DNA from: Dethiosulfatibacter sp.
Lineage (GTDB): Bacteria; Bacillota_A; Clostridia; Tissierellales; Dethiosulfatibacteraceae
Reading direction: 5' to 3'
NCBI GenBank assembly: GCA_019084435.1
Contig: JAHRFV010000129.1
Coordinates: 1 to 11,789 of the forward strand
DNA length: 11,789 nt
Below, piece after piece: positions 1 through 5,172 of the stretch (position 1 is the first letter of the stretch; each line of letters opens with the position of its first letter). Both the position numbers and the translations under genes were made by a program. The notes below the pieces were generated by a model. That model had not been told where the DNA came from and did not search any database. It worked only from the letters and a program-made list of their open reading frames with translations.

Positions 1-61
1 CATATTTGTGCTGCTTTCTATGGTGATCTATACCTACTGGAATTCTTTTAGCAAAATGAAA

Positions 62-92
62 GAAGGTATAATTTTTTCCAAATTATACCTTC
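62..92. repeat. Perfect 13-bp inverted repeat (hairpin) next to the broken serpin
   Basis: Arms at 62-74 (GAAGGTATAATTT) and 80-92 are exact reverse complements around a 5-nt TTTCC loop. No uridine tract follows on the + strand, so it is not a convincing intrinsic terminator for a gene entering from the left. It ends one or two bases before the point where serpin similarity begins, so it may mark the break point that removed the serpin N-terminus, or be the tip of a small inserted element. The structure is seen directly; the origin is inference. Confidence 0.7.
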
Positions 93-93
93 C

Positions 94-921
94 GTGATTT
101 ATTCTTTTACTGGCTCTACCCCAACATTTGACAAAGAGCCACAATTCTTTAATGCAGAGGTTAATGAAATTGATTTTTCGGATCCCAAATCAGCTGACAC
201 CATAAACGCATGGATAAAAACATCTACAAAGGATAAAATTGATAAAATGCTGGATCCTCCCATACCATCAGATGTGGTTATGTATCTGATAAATGCTGTA
301 TACTTCAAAGGCGATTGGGCAACACAATTCAACAAAGACAATACTTACAATGCTAGCTTTAACGGTGAGAACAAAAATAATCAGTTCATAGATATAATGA
401 GCAGAAAAGGTGCCATAGAATACGGCAAGGGTGATGATTATCAAGCTGTTAAATTGCCCTATGGGGATGGCAAGGTTTTTATGTACGTGATTTTGCCAGA
501 ATTGAATCAGAATATAAATGACTTTTTGGAATCGATGGACGAGAACAAGTTTATGACAATCAAAGCATCAATGGAAATGACTGAAGAGGTAACACTCAAT
601 CTTCCAAAATTCAATATGGAATACGGGATTAAAGAGATAAACAAAGAGTTAATATCCATGGGAATGCAGAATCCGTTTACTCCCCAGGCTGACTTTTCAG
701 ACATTCGGAGTGGACTGTTTATCAGTAGAGTACTTCACAAGGCTGTAATTGAAGTAAATGAAGAAGGAAGCGAGGCAGCAGGTGTAACGGTTGTAGAGAT
801 GACTGAAAGTGCAGCAATGGATCCAATTATCTTTACTGCAGACAGACCCTTCTTGTTTATGATAGCGGAAGATGAGACTGATACTGTTTTATTTATGGGC
901 AAATTTGTAAATGCAGAATAA
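94..921 (+). pseudogene. Serpin (serine protease inhibitor family) fragment, N-terminal third missing
   Basis: The 275-residue reading frame opens at a GTG and carries the middle and C-terminal parts of a serpin. These include the FFNAEVNEIDFSDP segment, the INAVYFKGDW strand, and the reactive-centre hinge E223-EGSEAAG-230 followed by VTVVEMTESAAMDP and the DRPFLFMI / FMGKF sheet strands. Intact serpins are about 370-400 residues; the missing part corresponds to helices A-D and the start of sheet A, which a serpin needs to fold and trap a protease. No Shine-Dalgarno precedes the GTG, because a perfect hairpin occupies that place, and the frame is closed by TAG at 49-51. The hinge has the small residues expected of an inhibitory serpin. 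By spacing, the scissile bond should fall around S239-M242, which would suit an elastase-like or chymotrypsin-like target, but this is inference. The rest of the frame has no stop, so the break may be recent or the fragment may be expressed. The gene converges on the DMT permease with a 6-bp gap. Confidence 0.8.
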
Positions 922-927
922 ATGAAA

Positions 928-1791
928 TTATTTATTGCGCACAATTATATAGGCACCTAAAAGAACAGCTGCACCACCCATGATTTGATATGGCGTCAAA
1001 AAATCGTGAAGGAAAATGACAGAAAACAACACGGTAAATACAGCCTCAGTTAAACTGATAATGGAAGTCTTTGTTGGTCCCAGATACTCCATACCTTTTA
1101 GGAAAGATGATATGGCGATTACTGTAGAAACCAGTGCAAGTCCTGCAATAGGTAACCAGGCTGATGCAGTAAAAGAAAAGTTAAATCCACCTGAAAAGGT
1201 ACCCAGTACAAAAGTGCCAATAGTTGAAAATAATGCAATATAAGCACTCGCTACTATAGCGGGTGTTTTTTTGATGACTCTACTGCTATAAACGATATAG
1301 AAAGAATAGACCAGAGATGCACCGGAAGAGAATAATATTCCTATGACATTGATATTGCCCCATGAAGTCCCAACTATTAATAATATACCTGAGAGCGAAA
1401 TCAATAATGATAGAATTACTTTTCCCGTCAAGCGCTCTTTATCAATGAAAGCCGAAAAAACACTAACAATAGCAGGGTAAGTATATAGGAAAAGCGTTGC
1501 CAATGCTGGAGAAATATACCTTAATGATGAGAAATAGAACCTTGACTGCATCGTGTAACATATACCACCCAGTATAAAGAATGAAAATAGAGCTTTGGCA
1601 TCAATCTGTATTATTTTGTATTTTTTGAAGACATAGGTAAAAAAGAATACAGTTGAGAAAATAAATCTCAATAGGAGCAATGTGCTTGTTTCAATTCCGC
1701 TTTCATAAGCGAAAACAACAAATACCGGCATCAGCCCAAAGCTGATGGTAGATATTAAAACAAGAATAACTCCCTTACTATAATTGCTCAT
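928..1791 (-). CDS. EamA/DMT-family transporter (drug/metabolite exporter-like)
   Basis: Predicted 287-residue polytopic inner-membrane protein with about ten hydrophobic helices arranged as two EamA repeats. The N-terminal repeat opens with MSNYSKGVILVLISTISFGLM and the second contains GILFSSGASLVYSFYIVYSSR. The C-terminal part has LTEAVFTVLFSVIFLHD and GGAAVLLGAYIIVRN, the typical EamA ending. Family members export amino acids, nucleosides or other metabolites, but substrate cannot be predicted from sequence. I chose the ATG at 1791: on the minus strand GAGGT lies 7 nt upstream of it. A further in-frame ATG at 1818 would lie at or upstream of the expected transcript start, given the promoter at 1820-1848, so it is unlikely to be used. 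It is a single-gene unit, divergent from the GNAT gene. It is not a close relative of the second EamA protein in this window. Confidence 0.88.
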   Translation of the reverse strand: MSNYSKGVILVLISTISFGLMPVFVVFAYESGIETSTLLLLRFIFSTVFFFTYVFKKYKIIQIDAKALFSFFILGGICYTMQSRFYFSSLRYISPALATLFLYTYPAIVSVFSAFIDKERLTGKVILSLLISLSGILLIVGTSWGNINVIGILFSSGASLVYSFYIVYSSRVIKKTPAIVASAYIALFSTIGTFVLGTFSGGFNFSFTASAWLPIAGLALVSTVIAISSFLKGMEYLGPTKTSIISLTEAVFTVLFSVIFLHDFLTPYQIMGGAAVLLGAYIIVRNK

Positions 1792-1819
1792 AGCTACTAC
1801 CTCATGATATGTTTTCAAA

Positions 1820-1848
1820 ATTATATACTTAATTTAAAAAAAAGACAA
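1820..1848 (-). promoter_or_regulatory. Sigma-A-type promoter of the minus-strand DMT gene
   Basis: On the minus strand TTGTCT (1848-1843) is followed after exactly 17 nt by a perfect TATAAT (1825-1820). Transcription should begin near 1813, about 20 nt upstream of the 1791 start codon. This also supports the shorter start. The spacer is A/T-rich. Confidence 0.75.
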
Positions 1849-1855
1849 CCTACTA

Positions 1856-1864
1856 TGATATAAT
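1856..1864 (+). promoter_or_regulatory. Extended -10 promoter candidate for the GNAT gene
   Basis: TGATATAAT is a perfect TGn extended -10 element (TG 1856-1857, TATAAT 1859-1864). No good -35 box lies 16-18 nt upstream, where there is only the A-rich spacer of the opposing promoter; extended -10 promoters often lack one. The predicted start is near 1871, giving a leader of about 40 nt. This promoter lies back to back with the divergent DMT promoter. Confidence 0.55.
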
Positions 1865-1911
1865 CATCATTAGAGAATCATATAAAGTCGGAAAAGAAAG
1901 CGAAAACCACG

Positions 1912-2490
1912 ATGAAACCCAAACTTGAAACTAAAGTGTTGACTAAAGGCCGTATTTTGCTCAGACCACTCGACAGATCAGATGCTTCATTTGTTTTGAA
2001 ATTGAGATCTGATAGTTTTAATATGCGATTTGTCAATATGAAGCTATATGAAAACATTGAACAGGCTATAAAATTTATAGATGCGGTCTCAAATGATGTA
2101 GCTATCGGTTCTGTTTGCTTCTGGGGAATCTGCCTCTTAGAGACAAAAGAAACTATCGGAACTGTATGCCTTTGGAATGCGAACGAGGATAATAACTCTG
2201 TAGAAATCGGGTATGAACTCCTGCCGGACTATCAGGGATATGGCTATATGAGAGATACTGTTTCCATGGTGATTGACTACGCATTTACAAGCCTAGGTAT
2301 TGACAAGATCGAAGCTGTCACACACAAAAATCATAACGCTTCATTGTCTTTATTGACACATTTCAATTTCAAATATCAAGGATTTATAAAGCAAATTTAC
2401 CCAGAATCTCAAGATGGTCCTGACATGGTATTATACTGTCTGACCTATTCCGAGACAACGTCACCTAATCAATTTCAAAATGTATATTAA
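1912..2490 (+). CDS. GNAT-family N-acetyltransferase (RimJ/RimL-like)
   Basis: A 192-residue cytoplasmic enzyme of the acetyl-CoA-dependent GCN5-related family. It begins with the family's LxTKGRILLRPLDRSDA strand/helix (residues about 9-26). It then has GTVCLWNANEDNNSVEIGYELLPDYQGYGYM (about 83-113), which covers beta-4, beta-5 and the pyrophosphate-binding loop Q108-G-Y-G-Y-M113. In the usual QxxGxG/A loop the last position is Gly or Ala, and here it is Met. The typical HNASLSLL helix (N142 region) and a C-terminal strand follow. Relatives acetylate ribosomal protein N-termini, small amines or antibiotics; the acceptor here is unknown. The start has only a weak, distant purine-rich site (GGAAAAG about 18 nt upstream), so expression may be low. 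No terminator is evident downstream. Confidence 0.88.
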   Translation: MKPKLETKVLTKGRILLRPLDRSDASFVLKLRSDSFNMRFVNMKLYENIEQAIKFIDAVSNDVAIGSVCFWGICLLETKETIGTVCLWNANEDNNSVEIGYELLPDYQGYGYMRDTVSMVIDYAFTSLGIDKIEAVTHKNHNASLSLLTHFNFKYQGFIKQIYPESQDGPDMVLYCLTYSETTSPNQFQNVY

Positions 2491-2511
2491 TACCATTTTA
2501 TTTTATATTTG

Positions 2512-2520
2512 TGATACAAT
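2512..2520 (+). promoter_or_regulatory. Extended -10 promoter candidate for the P-loop ATPase gene
   Basis: TGATACAAT (TG 2512-2513, TACAAT 2515-2520) resembles an extended -10 element, with no convincing -35 box. It lies 75 nt upstream of the ATPase start, in the only sizeable gap between that gene and the GNAT gene. Confidence 0.4.
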
Positions 2521-2595
2521 AATCAATAGCTAAACAATATTCAACAGTCGATAAACATCCAATTCAATACTGCATAGTAAGTGTAGGAGAGTATT

Positions 2596-3750
2596 ATGGT
2601 AATAAGTATCGATCAAGATCATATAGCCAAAACCAAACCTCATGGTCCCATGCTGATAACAGGTGCTAAAGGAAGTGGGAAAACAGCAATTGGACTCAAA
2701 AGAGCTGCTTACCTCTCGGAAAACTATTGCCTGGAACATAACGATAAGATTCTTTTTATCAACAACAGCAAGTCTTTTGCTGAGCATAACTCTTATCTTC
2801 TGGAAAAAGTAGAAAAAGAGAAAAGCAAAACACTCATGGATCTTATACAAGCAAGACTCAGTAATGTCGACATATCTTCAATTGATGGGGTGGTTTATCA
2901 GTACTATAAGAAACACTGCACTTTGAATAATCTATCCTATGAGATTTATGATGAGAAAAACTACTATCGTGATATTTTACATAAAGGTATAGATACCTTA
3001 ATACTGCAATATCCAGAGGTTAAATATCTGGATAAGAATTACGAGCAATTTTTGTTGGCTGAGATAGAATGGATTAGAGCTTGTGGTTATTTTGAGGAAC
3101 AACAGTATCAGAACGCTGATCGTATAGGCTTGCATGATCTAGATTGGGAAGGACCGTACAAATTAAATAAGAATTCCAAAAGTAGAAAAGCCATATTTGA
3201 ATTGATGGTTTATTACAGTCAAGGTTGCAAATCAAAAGGGAAAATTGATTATGTCCAAGCCAATATCATGGCTTTGAACTCAATAAATGACGGAAATTTA
3301 GAACAATACACCCATATTATTATTGATGATTGCCATGAGTTTACGAAAATTCAATTAGATCTGATTATACAGTTATACAACCCTAAAAAGCATTCTAGTA
3401 TTACATTTTTGTTTGAAGACAATGCAGATTGCGATCCTAAATCCTGGTTAGGCAACGGGAGGCCTTTTACAACTGTCGGGTTTGATATGACGGGTAGAAG
3501 CAAGATACTGCATTCAGGACAAAAAGATTCTAATAAGGAAAATCTATGCATAGATAAACGATGTAAGACGAATTACGATATTTCCTACAGGGAAATTGTT
3601 AAACCGAACCAACTGTTTGAATATGTTATGACTCTCATTGAAGAAAATATTTCAGAGGGGGATTTTTCTGTGGTTTTTAAAAATGGAAACACTAGCTTAC
3701 AGATTTTTAAATCTCAAGATTTATTGATGATTCGAAGAAATAGTGAATAA
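2596..3750 (+). CDS. UvrD/Rep-like P-loop ATPase, N-terminal helicase half only
   Basis: A 384-residue cytoplasmic protein with a clear Walker A (G23-AKGSGK-T30) preceded by IDQDHIA...PHGPMLI, as in UvrD/Rep superfamily 1 helicases. The motif II equivalent is IIIDDCHEF (D244, D245, C246, H247, E248). UvrD proteins normally have VDEAQD, so the catalytic Glu is replaced by Asp. A later stretch, FLFEDNADCDP...TTVGFDMTGRSKIL, resembles the UvrD motif III to motif IV linker, but the NYR arginine motif expected next is absent (HSGQK is there instead). The protein stops without the second RecA domain, so motifs V and VI are missing; full UvrD-type helicases run to 600 residues or more. The three frames after 3750 show no continuation. 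The start is supported by AGGAGA at 2585-2590, 5 nt before the ATG. It may be a truncated helicase, or a standalone regulatory or nucleic-acid-binding ATPase. No partner gene is evident; substrate and role are unknown. Confidence 0.7.
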   Translation: MVISIDQDHIAKTKPHGPMLITGAKGSGKTAIGLKRAAYLSENYCLEHNDKILFINNSKSFAEHNSYLLEKVEKEKSKTLMDLIQARLSNVDISSIDGVVYQYYKKHCTLNNLSYEIYDEKNYYRDILHKGIDTLILQYPEVKYLDKNYEQFLLAEIEWIRACGYFEEQQYQNADRIGLHDLDWEGPYKLNKNSKSRKAIFELMVYYSQGCKSKGKIDYVQANIMALNSINDGNLEQYTHIIIDDCHEFTKIQLDLIIQLYNPKKHSSITFLFEDNADCDPKSWLGNGRPFTTVGFDMTGRSKILHSGQKDSNKENLCIDKRCKTNYDISYREIVKPNQLFEYVMTLIEENISEGDFSVVFKNGNTSLQIFKSQDLLMIRRNSE

Positions 3751-3787
3751 ATAACATATATATTTAGTTATGACATTTAATTAACAA

Positions 3788-3803
3788 CTTGTCAATTGAC
3801 AAG
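3788..3803. promoter_or_regulatory. 16-bp perfect palindrome, putative operator over the -35 box
   Basis: CTTGTCAATTGACAAG is a perfect palindrome with no spacer. Its right half contains the TTGACA -35 box of the transporter promoter (3796-3801). A dimeric repressor bound here would block RNA polymerase, so this is the natural candidate operator of the ABC operon. No regulator gene is in the window and I do not assign a family. Confidence 0.6.
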
Positions 3804-3824
3804 AATTTCTAAATCAAATAGAAT
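3796..3824 (+). promoter_or_regulatory. Sigma-A promoter of the DUF3798 ABC importer operon
   Basis: A consensus TTGACA (3796-3801), an exact 17-nt spacer, and TAGAAT (3819-3824, one mismatch to TATAAT). The expected start is near 3831, giving a leader of about 120 nt before the lipoprotein gene. This is the best promoter in the window. Confidence 0.8.
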
Positions 3825-3831
3825 GTAGTAA

Positions 3832-3923
3832 GTTAGAATTAACATTCATTAAGAAAATATTTTGATGATGTTTGATTCTAACAGGGGATTTATTCACAAA
3901 ACCTGACAAAGAAAATGTGTTAG
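3832..3923 (+). promoter_or_regulatory. Structured 5' leader with competing inverted repeats
   Basis: GTTAGAATTAA (3832-3842) can pair with TTGATTCTAAC (3872-3882) in an 11-bp stem with one G-U pair, placed at the very 5' end of the predicted mRNA. The same CTAACA (3878-3883) can instead pair with TGTTAG (3918-3923), so the two pairings exclude each other. CAGG (3882-3885) and CCTG (3902-3905) could add to the second fold. No known riboswitch consensus was recognised; in particular there is no purine-riboswitch core. It could be a switching leader or simply an mRNA-stabilising 5' stem. The pairing is seen; the role is inference. Confidence 0.4.
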
Positions 3924-3950
3924 GAAAACTAAATTAAAGAGGAGTTTATT

Positions 3951-5102
3951 ATGGTAAAAAGAGTTATTTCATTACTAATGGTACTGGTTCTAGTGCTAGG
4001 ATTAGCCGCATGTGGAGATTCAACGCCTGCACCTACAACAGCTGCACCAGCTGCTGACGATGATTTCAAAATTGGTATATTGACAGGTACAGTATCTCAG
4101 AATGAAGAAGAGTACAGAGCTGCACAAAACGTACTAGCTGAATATGGTGAAGACATGATAGTTCATATGACTTATCCTGACAAATTTATGGATGAGCAGG
4201 AAACTACTATTTCCAACATCGTTTCTTTGGCTTCAGATCCTAAAGTAAAAGCTTTGGTTATCGTTCAAGCGGTCCCAGGTGTTGCTGCAGGTATTGCAAG
4301 AGCTAGAGAGATCAGAGACGATTTATTGATTATTGCAGGCGTACCGGGAGAAGACCCAGGCACAATAGCTCCTGTAGCTGATATCGTTGTCGCAATTGAT
4401 GAGTTGTCAACTGGCGTTACAATTATCGAACAAGCCGTAGCACTTGGTGCAACAACATTTGTACATTATTCTTTCCCAAGACATATGTCGTATGCATTAC
4501 TAGCCGCAAGAAGAGATATTTTTAAAGAAACTTGTGAATCTCTAGGCATCGAGTTTGTTGATGCGACTGCACCAGACCCAACAGGAGACTCAGGTCTTAC
4601 TGGAGCACAGCAGTTTATATTGGAAGATGTTCCAAGAAAAATAGCTGAATATGGAAAAGATACTGCTTTCTTTGCAACTAATTGTGGAATGCAGGTTCCA
4701 TTGATTACACAAGTTGTTGAGGGTGGCGCTATTTACCCAATTCCTTGCTGTCCTTCACCAACCCATGGTTTCCCATCTGCACTTGGCTTATCAATTCCTG
4801 AAGATAAAAAAGGCGATATGCCTTATATCATTCAATTGACAAAAGATGCCATAGCTGAAAAAGGTGGTACAGGGAGAATATCTAACTGGCCAGTTCCTAT
4901 CTCTATGATGTTCACTGAAGGTGGCGCTGCTTATGCAATAGAGTGGGCAAAAGGCAATACTGAAGGCAAAGTGGATGTTGATCAACTGAAGGTTGCTTTT
5001 GAAGATTACACCGGAACTGCTATAAGCATGACAGAACTGAATGATGGTGGTACAGTTTACGACAATTACTTCATGATCATGTTAGACTTTGTAACATATT
5101 AA
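3951..5102 (+). CDS. DUF3798-type solute-binding lipoprotein of an ABC importer
   Basis: A 383-residue exported protein. MVKRVISLLMVLVLVLGLAAC is a lipoprotein signal with lipobox L18-A-A-C21, so Cys21 should be acylated and anchor the protein to the outer face of the membrane. A short Thr/Pro/Ala linker follows, then the mature domain FKIGILTGTVSQNEEEYRAA, which resembles a type 1 periplasmic-binding fold. TYPDKFMDEQETTISNIVSLASDPKVKALVI, VHYSFPRHMSYALLAARRDIFKE, GAQQFILEDVPRKIAEYGKDTAFF and CCPSPTHGFPSALGL are the stretches I associate with the DUF3798 family (ligand unknown to me). A vicinal Cys pair, C266-C267, lies in a probable interdomain loop, with another Cys at 245. The start is supported by AGAGGAG (3938-3944), 6 nt upstream. 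It is the first gene of the operon, as usual for binding proteins, and is separated from the ATPase gene by a hairpin. It is only distantly like BMP-family nucleoside-binding proteins. Confidence 0.85.
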   Translation: MVKRVISLLMVLVLVLGLAACGDSTPAPTTAAPAADDDFKIGILTGTVSQNEEEYRAAQNVLAEYGEDMIVHMTYPDKFMDEQETTISNIVSLASDPKVKALVIVQAVPGVAAGIARAREIRDDLLIIAGVPGEDPGTIAPVADIVVAIDELSTGVTIIEQAVALGATTFVHYSFPRHMSYALLAARRDIFKETCESLGIEFVDATAPDPTGDSGLTGAQQFILEDVPRKIAEYGKDTAFFATNCGMQVPLITQVVEGGAIYPIPCCPSPTHGFPSALGLSIPEDKKGDMPYIIQLTKDAIAEKGGTGRISNWPVPISMMFTEGGAAYAIEWAKGNTEGKVDVDQLKVAFEDYTGTAISMTELNDGGTVYDNYFMIMLDFVTY

Positions 5103-5117
5103 CAAAGAAATTTGTTG

Positions 5118-5141
5118 TAAGGTTGCCTCACGGCAACCTTA
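5118..5141 (+). terminator. Intercistronic hairpin, partial terminator or mRNA stabiliser
   Basis: TAAGGTTGCC (5118-5127) and GGCAACCTTA (5132-5141) form a perfect 10-bp stem with a TCAC tetraloop, extendable by two pairs. The following TATATTTTATT is only a weak T-tract. Placed between the binding-protein and ATPase genes, such hairpins usually lower downstream expression or protect the upstream mRNA, so that the lipoprotein is made in excess. That role is inferred from position. Confidence 0.65.
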
Positions 5142-5172
5142 TATTTTATTAAAAGGATAGTGATGAGATTAG

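Noticed and set aside
2..97. Hydrophobic frame (FVLLSMVIYTYWNSF...) entering from the left edge and ending at TGA 95-97, possibly the tail of a membrane protein
   Set aside because: Only 31 codons are visible, no motif is recognisable, and the last third is dictated by the inverted repeat. Not enough to call a gene.
917..936. A/T-only inverted repeat (AATAAAT / ATTTATT) at the convergent serpin/DMT ends, possible bidirectional terminator
   Set aside because: Seven A-T pairs with no G-C and no T-tract. It overlaps both stop codons and is likely chance in AT-rich sequence.
1792..1818. Longer DMT start at ATG 1818 on the minus strand
   Set aside because: It would lie at or before the predicted transcription start and lacks an SD, whereas ATG 1791 has GAGGT at 7 nt.
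3832..3950. Purine riboswitch upstream of the importer, as found before some nucleoside transporters
   Set aside because: The conserved purine-aptamer core and loop sequences are absent; only generic inverted repeats are seen.
3951..5102. Assignment of the lipoprotein to the BMP (nucleoside-binding) family
   Set aside because: Key stretches such as TGTVSQNEEEYRAA and FPRHMSYALLAARRD fit DUF3798 better. The similarity to BMP systems lies in the ATPase and permeases.
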